A stretch of 64,000 bases of DNA from CAVWSM01 sp963798505. GTDB taxonomy: Bacteria > Actinomycetota > Actinomycetes > Jiangellales > Jiangellaceae. Position numbers and translations under genes: made by a program. Below the pieces are notes generated by a model. That model did not search any database, was not told the origin of the DNA, and saw only the letters and a program-made list of their open reading frames with translations. How positions within the stretch are numbered: the first letter of the stretch is position 1; each line of letters opens with the position of its first letter. Of this stretch, positions 9,938 through 18,617 are shown piece by piece. The DNA lies in assembly GCA_963798505.1 (NCBI GenBank), contig CAWCTX010000009.1, positions 186,001-250,000 on the forward strand. Direction: 5' to 3'.

Positions 9938-10255
9938 CGCGTCCCGCGGCTCCCGACAACTGAGCGAGGTGCAAGCAGCGGCGATAGCGCCGTCTTGCAC
10001 CTCGCTGTTTGTCGTCCCACCTATATCGCCGGCGGATGAAGACTGGGTCTCCTCGGCATTCCGTGGGTTGAGCGTGTCGGAACCCGCACGACCCGCGACC
10101 GTGCGCGCCAAACCATCGCCTCGGGCCACCAAACCGGCCGGGGGCAATGGTTGAGCGCGCACGGTCTTCGGACAGCACGCGGGTTCTAGAACCCGCGATA
10201 CCTCAAGGGGTCAGTTTTGGTGTGCCGTCGACACCTGTGCGCCCGCGTGAAGCGG
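9938..10255. other. Gene-free stretch with a terminator
   Basis: Apart from the hairpin at 9963-10010, I see no supported gene here. Short open frames exist on both strands but have no family resemblance and no credible ribosome binding site. It forms the left edge of a patch of gene fragments reaching to about 12960. Confidence 0.5.
9963..10010 (+). terminator. Rho-independent-like terminator after the PKD protein
   Basis: A 13-bp perfect stem, AGCGAGGTGCAAG (9963-9975) with CTTGCACCTCGCT (9994-10006), has an 18-nt loop that can itself pair (GGCG/CGCC). GTTTGTC follows. It lies 25 nt past the stop of the 6803-9937 gene on the same strand. Confidence 0.75.
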
Positions 10256-10446
10256 ACGGCCATCTCGTTGAGCTCACCGCGGACACAGCGCCGCCGGCAA
10301 GCATCGCCTTCCGAGCGGCATCCTCTTCGGACATCGAATCCGCCAAACCCGGTGTCACGCTGCCGACGGCGGTGTCAGCCGGCGACCGACTCGTGCTGAT
10401 CATGACCACCAACGCGCTGCCACCCTCACGGGACCCGGGGGCTGGA
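10256..10446 (+). pseudogene. Fragment: N-terminal half of the novel PKD-associated domain
   Basis: The plus-strand frame reads ASIAFRAASSSDIESAKP, then VTLPTAVSAGDRLVLIMTTN. This matches the start of the domain repeated in the two giant secreted proteins (compare ISFVDAASTAGN and VPAAVQAGDVLLLAITTNS). The match ends abruptly at 10446, where the sequence becomes an unrelated minus-strand gene fragment. No signal peptide or usable start is visible, so this is a remnant. Its last 94 bp (10353-10446) recur at 12006-12099. Confidence 0.65.
10353..10446 (+). repeat. 94-bp direct repeat, copy 1
   Basis: The sequence from TGTCACGCTGCCGACGG to GGGGGCTGGA recurs at 12006-12099 with two adjacent-region mismatches (CGGTG here, CCTTG there). 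Both copies are in the same orientation. They bracket 1559 bp that hold an intact methyltransferase and two broken genes. Confidence 0.9.
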
Positions 10447-10676
10447 ATTACCGCGGCGCGGGTCGGCAGGCCGAGTTGTGTGCCGACGCCGGTGATGATG
10501 CGCGCGTTCGCGAGTTGGGCGGCGTCGAGCTGCTCGTCCTTCTGCTCACCAGCAGCGACGAGGCAGCCGTCGGACAGCGCGTCGTCGGATGCGCCGGGCA
10601 GCGGGAGGGCCACGGTCGACAGGACCGCGACGGGTAGCGCAGCGACTGCTGCGACCCTCAGCACGACTGACCCCAA
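10447..10676 (-). pseudogene. 5' fragment of a secreted NlpC/P60-type or lytic protein
   Basis: A minus-strand frame from TTG 10676 (or a GTG just inside) shows a signal-peptide-like stretch, VAAVAALPVAVLSTVALPLPGA. LDAAQLANARIITGVGTQLGLPTRAAVI follows as two adjoining blocks. The block of the type QLANARIIxGVGxQLGxPxRA is characteristic of actinobacterial C40 or lytic-transglycosylase-like wall proteins. The match stops at 10447, the junction with the plus-strand domain fragment, so the catalytic region is absent. It lies directly downstream of the HTH remnant, as if once co-transcribed. Confidence 0.55.
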
Positions 10677-10945
10677 CTACTCGCTGGCGCGGCGCCGCTT
10701 CGCCGGTCGCGCTTCCTCGACCTCGTCCGGCTCGGCCGCCACGGCGGGCTCGCGGACGTACCGGGCGAGGTGGTTCATGAGGGCGCGCCGGCTGTGGCGC
10801 CACTCGCGGCCGACCTTGGTGCCGGGCAGGTGGCCTCCCGGCTCTCCTTGAGGACGGTCTGGACATAGACGCGCAGCAGCTCGGCTGCCTCGTCGGCGTT
10901 CAGGACCTGGTCCTCACCGTTATCGGCCACAGCGGGCTCCTTCAT
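10677..10945 (-). pseudogene. HTH/excisionase-like DNA-binding protein with one frameshift
   Basis: ATG 10945 opens MKEPAVADNGEDQ, then LNADEAAELLRVYVQTVLKE, which resembles a MerR/excisionase-type HTH_17 domain. Near 10830 the frame changes by one base. The second frame continues with LPGTKVGREWRHSRRALMNHL, the wing expected of this family, and ends at TAG 10677. One base restores a protein of about 90 residues, so this may be a recent mutation or a sequencing indel rather than true decay. The genuine target is unknown. Confidence 0.65.
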
Positions 10946-11107
10946 AGTCCAGTCCGTCGTAGCCGGTGTTATCCCGTCCCAAGCATTCCCACAAGTGGTT
11001 GACAGAGTTGCAGCCATCTGCAGACCGTGGAAGCGACGCACCCGGTTCGGAGGGAGCCGACCAAAGGTCCTCGAGGCCGCCGGTTTCACTGGCCCGAGGC
11101 TGTAGTC

Positions 11108-11932
11108 CTAGTACAAAGGCCTTGCTTCCGGGATGGCCGGAAAGCGGTGAATGGTCGCACGTCGGAACAGATACACGCTGCGATGATGCGTGACTCTGAT
11201 TCCACGCGACGTCGTGTTGTAACGGACGTACAAGTCGAGCGCGGCGCGATCACGCGCCTCGTCGTAGGGTGCATCGGGCATCATCCAATTCCCGAGCATG
11301 TTGTCTCCTAGATCGTGACTGAGATGCTCGGCGTCACGATAGAACGCGTCATAGAAATAGTCCTTGACGCTGACTGGAAGGAAGCCCAGCCACGCATACT
11401 GCTCGATGAGGCCATGCGGATTGGAGCCAACGTGCGGCAGGAACGGCGCGCGCCCAAACAGTGGCTGTAGTCCAAGCGTGCCAAGAGCCAACTCTTGCAC
11501 GATGAATGCATCCGGCTCGAGTGTGCGCAATACGTCACCATTGACATTCGGCCCACGCCGGCTGAGCACCAGATCGAACGTGTTCTCGGGGAGTTGCCCT
11601 ACCTCATCGGCAATCGCCACGTTGCCCAACACCAACTTGGCATTTTTGAGACCCAGTTTGGTGACGCGTTGCTGCGCGGCACTCAGCAATTCCCGATCCA
11701 GGTCAAATCCCCAGATCTCGGCAACGTGCGGTGCCAGCCGAGACAATGTGAAACCAGCCCCGCATCCCAAATCCAGGACGCGAGTACCTTTTGCGGCATA
11801 TTTGTCGAGCAGGCGATCCACCTCCTCGGCGGAGCCGTCTCCGTAATGCTCGAAGACAGGATCGTCTTCGGTTGAATAGCTCGCGTAGGAGCCATGGCGA
11901 ATAGCCAAGTCTTTGTCAGTGTCCTCGTTCAT
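11108..11932 (-). CDS. SAM-dependent class I methyltransferase
   Basis: A 274-residue protein. ATG 11932 is chosen because GGAGG sits 5 nt upstream; an in-frame TTG at 11944 is the alternative. Motif I is VLDLGCGAGFTLSRL, followed by the acidic end of strand beta-2 (WGFDLDREL) and the post-I region VLGNVAIADE. The rest resembles the general Methyltransf_11/25 group, and the substrate cannot be named. Base composition looks noticeably less GC-rich than neighbouring genes, and the gene sits between two 94-bp direct repeats among broken genes. That suggests a transferred segment. It is the only intact gene in this patch. Confidence 0.85.
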   Translation of the reverse strand: MNEDTDKDLAIRHGSYASYSTEDDPVFEHYGDGSAEEVDRLLDKYAAKGTRVLDLGCGAGFTLSRLAPHVAEIWGFDLDRELLSAAQQRVTKLGLKNAKLVLGNVAIADEVGQLPENTFDLVLSRRGPNVNGDVLRTLEPDAFIVQELALGTLGLQPLFGRAPFLPHVGSNPHGLIEQYAWLGFLPVSVKDYFYDAFYRDAEHLSHDLGDNMLGNWMMPDAPYDEARDRAALDLYVRYNTTSRGIRVTHHRSVYLFRRATIHRFPAIPEARPLY

Positions 11933-12005
11933 GGCTACCTCCAAGTCGGATGTTGCAGTCGTAGCTTCTGACCCCGAGTGCGGCTCGGACCTAAGCGCCT
12001 CAAAC

Positions 12006-12099
12006 TGTCACGCTGCCGACGGCCTTGTCAGCCGGCGACCGACTCGTGCTGATCATGACCACCAACGCGCTGCCACCCTCACGGGACCCGGGGGCTGGA
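12006..12099 (+). repeat. 94-bp direct repeat, copy 2
   Basis: Same orientation and 92 of 94 bases identical to 10353-10446. To its right the coding resemblance continues (GTVSDGADVRFRVFGR), whereas copy 1 continues to the left. The two copies together look like the broken halves of one domain, with the shared segment present twice. Confidence 0.9.
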
Positions 12100-12570
12100 C
12101 ATTGCGGGGACCGTGTCCGACGGCGCCGACGTGCGCTTCCGGGTCTTCGGCCGCTCGGCGACTGCTGGAATGGCGGGCGCGACCGTGCAGGGTGACTCTG
12201 GATGCAATCCGCAAGACGAACATGCGGTCGTCGCCCACCAGGGGCGCGGAGTCACGGCGTCCGCCTCGGTCAACGAGACGGCCGCCTCGGCGAGCTCTCT
12301 CATCGCACCAGCGACAACGGTCGCCACGAGCGGCTCCACAGTCTTGCAGTGTTGAGGCCGACAAGACCCAGCGCACCACACTCGTGGACGCTGCCGCAGT
12401 CGGTTCGGCCGCGGATGGGCACGGTGGGCTCGGGCGGAGGCCTGCTCTCGAGCGTGACCGGCAAACCGGCGAACCTCGCTGCCGGCCCAGTAGCCCCGTC
12501 CACGGGTGTCGCCGCCACAGCGTCCGGCAAGGCGATCGCCTGGACGGTGGGTTCTGCCACCTGCTTGAGT
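12006..12570 (+). pseudogene. Remnant: C-terminal part of the novel PKD-associated domain
   Basis: Pieces of the domain are readable in successive plus-strand frames: VTLPTALSAGDRLVLIMTTN, then GTVSDGADVRFRVFGR, then ASVNETAASASSLIA. Finally WTLPQSVRPRMGTVGSGGG continues with PVAPSTGVAATASGKAIAWTV. The last block aligns with WTLPGTVTARTQDASTGTGK and the end of the domain in the 1832-residue protein. Several frame changes and an internal stop make it non-functional. It ends tail-to-tail with the RCC1/PKD remnant near 12570. Confidence 0.65.
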
Positions 12571-12571
12571 C

Positions 12572-12960
12572 ATCCTGCCCCGCAATCATCATTCACGGTG
12601 AGCGTCGCGTCGTAGGCCGGGCAGGCGAGGGTAGGGAGTGCGACGCCGACACCCCGTCATCGCCACTGAGATCACCAAAGTTCCAGGGATAGCTGGTGAT
12701 CTCTCCGTCCGCGTCCCGGGAGCCGTGCCGTCCGGTGCCGACCAGGATCACGGTGTAACTCCGAGCCACCTCCGCCGGACTTGGCCGCCCGGTCACCTCA
12801 GGCACGGAGACGGCGCGTGTCCTGTTGGTCGTCGTGCCGTCGCCGAGCTGGCCACTCAGGTTGTGCCCCCAGGTCCTGACGCGGCCGTTAAGCGTAGACC
12901 GAGCAGTCCCTTCTCGGTTGCTCCCCCAAGACGGATACCGTGCCGTCGGAGCGAAGACGC
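12572..12960 (-). pseudogene. Remnant of an RCC1-repeat plus PKD protein
   Basis: The minus strand reads LRSDGTVSV, then NGRVRTWGHNLSGQLGDGTTTN, an RCC1 blade. DADGEITSYPWNFGD follows, a PKD core, and after one more frame change comes YDATLTVNDD, the PKD tail. No start codon context or signal peptide is seen, and the frame is broken. An intact RCC1 gene occurs at 33354-34681, so this may come from a related cell-surface gene. Confidence 0.6.
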
Positions 12961-12962
12961 AA

Positions 12963-13001
12963 CACCGCCCAGCCGCGACTCGACGTCGCGACTGGGCGGT
13001 G
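12963..13001 (-). terminator. Terminator hairpin after the 1832-residue secreted protein
   Basis: The stem CACCGCCCAG (12963-12972) pairs with CTGGGCGGTG (12992-13001), and the loop contains the further self-complementary TCGCGA-type pairing. It lies 10 nt beyond the minus-strand stop at 13012. The following bases are only moderately T-rich on that strand. Confidence 0.65.
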
Positions 13002-13011
13002 GGCGTACTCG

Positions 13012-16000
13012 TTAGGGCGTCGGAACAGTCACCTGCCGGGGGATGCTGTTGAACTTGCCCCACCCGTCGGTCGTGGTCAGCGTGACCGTGTAGGTGCCCG
13101 CGACCGCGAAGGTGTGCGACGGCGACGTCGACGTGCTGTCGGCAGTGCCGTCACCCCAGTTCCACTTGTAGGTGAAGGTGTCGCCGACGTTGGGATCCGC
13201 CGAGCCCACCCCGGAGAAGTTGCAACTGAGGTTGGCACATGCCGGTGTGTTGAATACCGGGTTGGGCGCGACGTTGCTCGGTGGCTCGACGATCGTCACC
13301 ATCTGCGTTGCCGTCGCGGTTAGCCCCCACTCGTCACGCGCGGTCAGTACCACCGTGTAGGTGTTGGCGGCCGTGTAGGTCCGGGTGGGCAGCGGCCCAG
13401 AGCCGGTCCCGTTACCGAAGTTCCACGTGTACGTCAGCGTCGGCGTGTTCTCATCCGTGGATCCACGGGCGTCGTACGTGCACTTGTTGTCGATACACGA
13501 CACGGTGAAGCTCGGGACCGGTGGCAGGTTGCCCTCGGGATGCGTCACCGTCACGTGCCGCTCGTAAGGCACAAGCGTCACGAAGTCGTGCTGGTCGATC
13601 GCCCGCACTCGCACCGTGTAGGCGCCCGGCGGAATCACCGGTGTGGTGTAGGAGAAGTTCGACCCCGGGGTACCTGGGCTGTTGAGGAACGCCGTGCGCC
13701 AGCTCGCGGTGGTGCTGGTGAACGTCCCCGACGAGCTCATGTACTGCCCCGCCGCGTTGACGATCCCAACCTCGACCTCCTGCATCGCCTGGTCGTCCTC
13801 GGCGCGCCCGCTGACGAAGATCTTGCCGTCGGGGAACACCGCACCCTCGGACGGCAGCAGCAGCCCCTCGTTGAGCACCGGCGGCTGGTCACCCGGGTAG
13901 ATCGGGTAGCGAGCCGTCGCGCCTGTGGTCGACGTGTCCTGCTGGCCCGAACTGTCGAAGGCATATGCCGTGATTCTCCAGTCGCCCTGGATCGGCAGGT
14001 TGATCGGCAGCGTCCACGTCGTGCTCGTCGCTCCCGGGTTGGCCAGCGTCGCGGTGACTGTCGCGAACGCGGCAGCCAGCGAGCCGTCGGGCTGCAGGTA
14101 GCGGCCGGTGTCGTCCTCTTCGAGGGCCACCTTGACCTGGGCGACGCCGTGGTCGTCCGTCGCCGTCCCAGCCAGGTCCAGGTGCAGCACCTGGCCGCCG
14201 GGCACCGTGCCGGTCACGTTCAGCCGTCCATCTGGCGGTAGGTCGCCGGGGATCTGGGCGTTGATCGTCAGCCGGCCCTGGTTGGCCGACGACGTACCCA
14301 GTCCGATCTGGTCCTCGGCCGAGACCGTGAAGCTGTAGCTGCCGGGCGTGAGGTTGAACGGCGTCGTGTAGCTCCAGTTGAAGTTGGCCTGGTTGAGGTT
14401 GACCGGCGAGACCCGGTAGGAGCCGGCGATCACATTGGTGCCCCAGCTGCCATCGGCAGCCAACCGCTCCCCCGTGGTGTTGTTGCGCAGCGTGATCTCA
14501 ACGATGTTGAGCTGCTCATCGTCGGATGCCGTGCCCGAGAACGTTATCGAGCTCCCGGGCGCCACCACGACTGCCGGAACGGCCACCGGCGGCACCATCG
14601 ATACAGGCTGGTTGATCCTTACCGTGGGCGCCTGGCCGTTCTCAGCCACGATCCACCTGCGGTCCGCGGTGTCCAAGTCGGACTGGCCCGCGGTGTCGCT
14701 GGCCCGGGCCTGCGCCCACCACTCGTCCTCGTAGGGGACGGTGATCTCGTAGGACCAGGTGGTGCTGAGCGCGCCCACCACGTCCGGGTCCACCTGGAAG
14801 GTGTTGAAGGTGCCCGACGTGGTGCCGTCGTCCTGTAGGTAGCGGCCCTGGGTGTCCCGCATAGTGAAGCTCACCGAGTTGACCCCGAAGTCGTCGGTCG
14901 CCGAACCGGTGATCGTGAACGTGAGCGCGTTCACCGGGCTGTTCGGTCCGTTGACACTCGTGTTCGGCGGCTGGTCAGCCATGCTGAACGTCTCGAACTT
15001 CTTGGCCGCCTTGGTGTTGTCGGCGGTGTTGTTGACCGCGACCGCACGGGCGCGCACGATCAGCTCGCGGTTCCCCGAGATGGTCAGCGGCAGTCGCCAC
15101 GTGCGCGACGGACCCGTGCCTGGGTCGAGCGTAGCGTCGAACGTGTTCAACGCCGTGGTGCCCCAAGTGGTCAGGTCGTCGCTGAGGTAGCGGTTGTTGT
15201 TGCGGTCCATGATCTCCAGCTCGACCCGCTGGATGCCGCCAGCGGCGTTCGCCGTGCCGGTGATCTCGAACAGCTCGTCCGTCGGCTTGATCCGGCCCTC
15301 GATCGGGTCGGTGATCTCGGTCTGCGTGCCGTTCTGCGCGGCCACCGAGTTGAAGTCGAAGAACGCGATCCGGCCGACGTTGAAGCCGCCCTTGGTGTTC
15401 CCGTCGCCCCCGACGAACAGCCCGCGCGGCGTGGCCTCGATGTGCTTGTCACCCTCGTAGGAGTTCGACGCGGCGAACCACTCGAGACCGTGACCGTCCA
15501 CCGGGTCCAGCGCGGCCAGGTGGAACCGCTTCACGACCGCGTCACCGAGTGCGTACGCGGACAGCCCCTGCCCGGTGCCGTAGCCCTCGTCGTCCAGGCC
15601 CGGCCACGGGATCGGCGCGGTGGCCGACTCTGCCCACTGGAAGTGGCCACCGATGTAGATGGCCTGCTCGGTCCAGGTGGCGGAGTAGACCGAGTCGAAG
15701 TGCCGGGAGATCCACACCGGCTCGGCATCGGAGTCGTTGTTCATGTTGAAGACGATCACGGTGTCGTTGATCGGCGGTCGGTCGCCGCCGGAGCCGCTGC
15801 TGACGACGAACTGGGTGCCGTCCGGCGACACGTCGCCGCCGTAGGCACGCTGGATGCCGCCGACGAACTGCAGGTTGTCCTCCCACAGCGTGGTCTTCCA
15901 CGGCGTCAGCTTGTTGGTGCGGGTGTTGATGATGGCCACGCCGTAGCGATCCTGCCCGTTCACCTGCCGCCCGGTGTGCACCACCAGCAGCCGGCCCTCA

Positions 16001-18510
16001 TCGTTGGTCAGCTTGAGCCGCTGCACCGCCAGCTCGCCGTTGGTTCCGATGCCGCCGGTGATGTTGTTGACGAACTCCGGCTTCACCGCGCCCGTCAGCG
16101 GGTCCAGCTTGACCAGAGCCCCGCGCGGCACATTGTTGATCGTGGAGAACCGACCGCCGGCGTACACCGCGTCGTTCGTCACGGCGAGCTCGAAGATCTT
16201 CCCGTTGGCGTTGGCGGTGAACGCCTCGACCGGCGCGCCCGTGGTCGGGCTGAGCCGGGCGATCGCCTTGCGGCTCAGGCCGTTGACCGTGCCGAAGTCG
16301 CCGGAGATGTAGAGCCGGGTTCCGTCCGGCGAGGCCTCGATCGCGGTCACGCCGCCGTTGCCGAGGACCGGTCGGAATGCGGTGTCGACCTGTCCGGTGT
16401 TCCAGTTGTACGCCGCGAGGCCGGCCTGGTTGATGATCGCGCCGTTGTTGGGCTGGCGGATCGAGGTGAAGCTGCCCGCCACGTAGACCCGCTGGCCCAC
16501 GACCTCGATGTCCCAGATCTCACCGTCCGTGATGGTGGGCTGGTTGGTCCGCGGCGCGTCTGGCACCAGGCGGGTGTGGCCGGGCGGCAGGTTCGGGGCG
16601 GCCGAGGTGGCGGTGCTGGTCGCCGTGGCGGTGTGCCCGTTTCCGTCGTTGACGGTAAGGGTGACCGTGCGGGTGCCTGCGCTGGCGTAGGTGTGCTCGG
16701 GGTTGACCCCGGTGCCCGTCTGCCCGTCGCCGAAGTTCCAGGCGTAGGTCAGCGCGTCTTCGTCGAGGTCGTAGGAGTGGTTCGCGTCGAACTCGCAGGT
16801 GAGTCCCGCGCAGCCGGTGCTGAACACAGCCACCGGCGCCTCGTTGGTCTGCGACGCGTCAACGCCGGGGTCGATGACCACCGAGAGAAGCACCGAGCGG
16901 GAGACGGAGGTGCTGGTCGTGGCGGTGCGGCCGGCTACGGCGCCGACCGGGACCGCGCCCGCGGAGTCGCCGAGAACCGAGCTGACCTTGCCGGTGCCGG
17001 TGGACGCGTCCTGGGTCCGGGCTGTCACGGTGCCCGGGAGCGTCCAGGTGGTGGCGGTCGAGGACTTCTCACTAAACACGCTGACCAGCCAGGAGTTGCC
17101 GCGCGCCGCCGTGGTGGCCGGGGTTGTGTGGCTTGTCGCCGAAGAATCGACCCCGCGGATCGCGGAGGCTGAGATCACTGATGGGCCGGTGCTGCGGTAG
17201 GCCGCGACGCTCATCACCGACTTCACGTAGCCGCTGCTGGCGATGTTGACCACGCTGCCGGCGTCCGCCTTGGTGGCGCTCCTGGTCCAGGCGCGGCCGC
17301 GGATGCCGTTGCCGTCGCGGGTCTGGATCTGGGTCCACCCGGGCAGTGTCGCGTCGATCGAGACAGCCGTGGAGTTGAGCGTGAGGAAGAGCACCAGCCG
17401 GTCACCGGGCTTCACGCCCGCGGGGATGGTCACTGAGTGGCTTTGCCGGTTGTCGGCCGTGCTCGCGGAGCCGACGTAGGAGATGGTGCCGGGCGACACG
17501 GTCTGCGCCGGGTTGACCTGGCGGGTGGTCTGCGCGGTGTGCTCCCCGTCGCTCACGGTCAGCGTGACGGTGCGCTGGCCGCCGGAGGCATAGGTGTGCT
17601 GGCTGGGCTGGCCAGTACTCGTGCCGCCGTCGCCGAAGGCCCACGCGTAGGTCAGGTCGTCGCCCTCGGGGTCGGACGACCCGGAGGCGTCAAACTCGCA
17701 GTCCAGCCCATCGCAGCTGGCCTCGAACGAGGCGACCGGCGGGTCGTTCACTACCTCGCCCGCTGAGATCACCACCGAGAACATGCTGCTGCGGGACACC
17801 GACGTGCTCGTGGTGGCGGTGCGGCCGGTCGCCGTGCCCTCCGGCACGTCGGCGTTCGAGTCGGCGAACACCGCGCTCACCTTGCCGGAACCGGTGGAGG
17901 CGGCCTGGCTGCGCAGGGTTTCGGTCCCGGGTAGCGACCAGGTGGTGTCGGTCGAGGACTTCTCGGCCCAGACGCTCACCAGCCAGGACCCGGCTCCGCC
18001 CACGGCCACGGCCGGCGTCGTGTGGCTGGTTCCGGACGCGTCCGAGCCCCCGACCTCGGAGGCGGACACGGTAGGCACCTCGCCGCTGCTGCGGTAGCCC
18101 GCCACGGTGATCACCGACTTGGCGGCCGCGCTCGTCGTCGCGGTGACGTTGGTGCCGGCGTCGGTGACCACGGCGACCTTGCTCCACAGGCGACTGCGAA
18201 CGCCGTTCCCGTCGCGGGACTCGAGCAGAGTCCAGCCGGGTACGGCGTTGTCAATGGTGGACGTCGTGGAGTTCGTGGTGATCGCCAACAGCAGGACGTC
18301 GCCCGCCTGCACAGCTGCCGGCACCCGCACCACGTGGGTGGTCCGGTTACCTGCCGTGCTGGCAGCATCCACGAAGGAGATCTCGCCCGGAGCCGCGGTG
18401 GCAGCCGGCGCCGACACGGCCGCGATGGCGAACGCGGGTGCCAGCCCAGTCAGGACTGCCAGGACGACGGATAGGATTCGACGGCGGCCTCGAGCAGGCC
18501 GATCCAACAT
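13012..18510 (-). CDS. Giant secreted PKD/propeller/Ig-like protein
   Basis: About 1832 residues. ATG 18510 is preferred over GTG 18519, because GGGGGGA lies 10 nt before the ATG but only 2 nt before the GTG. Approximate domain order: signal peptide 1-40; novel domain copy 1 at 41-250; PKD at 253-335; novel domain copy 2 at 345-550; PKD at 560-640; repeated-strand propeller region at 645-1060 (DVYVAGSFT-like blades); five Ig-like repeats at 1065-1590 (ITGSATDDFGV, FSGTASDDEQL, LAGTATDDHGV types); two C-terminal PKD domains to residue 1832. It ends VTVPTP with no sorting signal. It is paralogous to the protein at 6803-9937 and is probably an adhesive or matrix protein; that role is inference. 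Confidence 0.85.
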   Translation of the reverse strand: MLDRPARGRRRILSVVLAVLTGLAPAFAIAAVSAPAATAAPGEISFVDAASTAGNRTTHVVRVPAAVQAGDVLLLAITTNSTTSTIDNAVPGWTLLESRDGNGVRSRLWSKVAVVTDAGTNVTATTSAAAKSVITVAGYRSSGEVPTVSASEVGGSDASGTSHTTPAVAVGGAGSWLVSVWAEKSSTDTTWSLPGTETLRSQAASTGSGKVSAVFADSNADVPEGTATGRTATTSTSVSRSSMFSVVISAGEVVNDPPVASFEASCDGLDCEFDASGSSDPEGDDLTYAWAFGDGGTSTGQPSQHTYASGGQRTVTLTVSDGEHTAQTTRQVNPAQTVSPGTISYVGSASTADNRQSHSVTIPAGVKPGDRLVLFLTLNSTAVSIDATLPGWTQIQTRDGNGIRGRAWTRSATKADAGSVVNIASSGYVKSVMSVAAYRSTGPSVISASAIRGVDSSATSHTTPATTAARGNSWLVSVFSEKSSTATTWTLPGTVTARTQDASTGTGKVSSVLGDSAGAVPVGAVAGRTATTSTSVSRSVLLSVVIDPGVDASQTNEAPVAVFSTGCAGLTCEFDANHSYDLDEDALTYAWNFGDGQTGTGVNPEHTYASAGTRTVTLTVNDGNGHTATATSTATSAAPNLPPGHTRLVPDAPRTNQPTITDGEIWDIEVVGQRVYVAGSFTSIRQPNNGAIINQAGLAAYNWNTGQVDTAFRPVLGNGGVTAIEASPDGTRLYISGDFGTVNGLSRKAIARLSPTTGAPVEAFTANANGKIFELAVTNDAVYAGGRFSTINNVPRGALVKLDPLTGAVKPEFVNNITGGIGTNGELAVQRLKLTNDEGRLLVVHTGRQVNGQDRYGVAIINTRTNKLTPWKTTLWEDNLQFVGGIQRAYGGDVSPDGTQFVVSSGSGGDRPPINDTVIVFNMNNDSDAEPVWISRHFDSVYSATWTEQAIYIGGHFQWAESATAPIPWPGLDDEGYGTGQGLSAYALGDAVVKRFHLAALDPVDGHGLEWFAASNSYEGDKHIEATPRGLFVGGDGNTKGGFNVGRIAFFDFNSVAAQNGTQTEITDPIEGRIKPTDELFEITGTANAAGGIQRVELEIMDRNNNRYLSDDLTTWGTTALNTFDATLDPGTGPSRTWRLPLTISGNRELIVRARAVAVNNTADNTKAAKKFETFSMADQPPNTSVNGPNSPVNALTFTITGSATDDFGVNSVSFTMRDTQGRYLQDDGTTSGTFNTFQVDPDVVGALSTTWSYEITVPYEDEWWAQARASDTAGQSDLDTADRRWIVAENGQAPTVRINQPVSMVPPVAVPAVVVAPGSSITFSGTASDDEQLNIVEITLRNNTTGERLAADGSWGTNVIAGSYRVSPVNLNQANFNWSYTTPFNLTPGSYSFTVSAEDQIGLGTSSANQGRLTINAQIPGDLPPDGRLNVTGTVPGGQVLHLDLAGTATDDHGVAQVKVALEEDDTGRYLQPDGSLAAAFATVTATLANPGATSTTWTLPINLPIQGDWRITAYAFDSSGQQDTSTTGATARYPIYPGDQPPVLNEGLLLPSEGAVFPDGKIFVSGRAEDDQAMQEVEVGIVNAAGQYMSSSGTFTSTTASWRTAFLNSPGTPGSNFSYTTPVIPPGAYTVRVRAIDQHDFVTLVPYERHVTVTHPEGNLPPVPSFTVSCIDNKCTYDARGSTDENTPTLTYTWNFGNGTGSGPLPTRTYTAANTYTVVLTARDEWGLTATATQMVTIVEPPSNVAPNPVFNTPACANLSCNFSGVGSADPNVGDTFTYKWNWGDGTADSTSTSPSHTFAVAGTYTVTLTTTDGWGKFNSIPRQVTVPTP

Positions 18511-18617
18511 TTGAGACACAGTCCCCCCAGATACCCCACGCGAGGACGACCCCCGCCGACCCCGTTTGCGACATTACAACTGTTCCTTGCGACTCTTGGC
18601 GGCTTTACGAAATCCCG

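Noticed and set aside
10147..10851. A 234-codon plus-strand frame spanning several fragments
   Set aside because: Only its first part resembles the novel domain; after 10446 it is antisense to two broken minus-strand genes, so it is not one protein.
15442..17172. A 576-codon plus-strand frame inside the giant PKD gene
   Set aside because: Antisense to a well-supported repeat protein; biased composition, no domain and no ribosome binding site.
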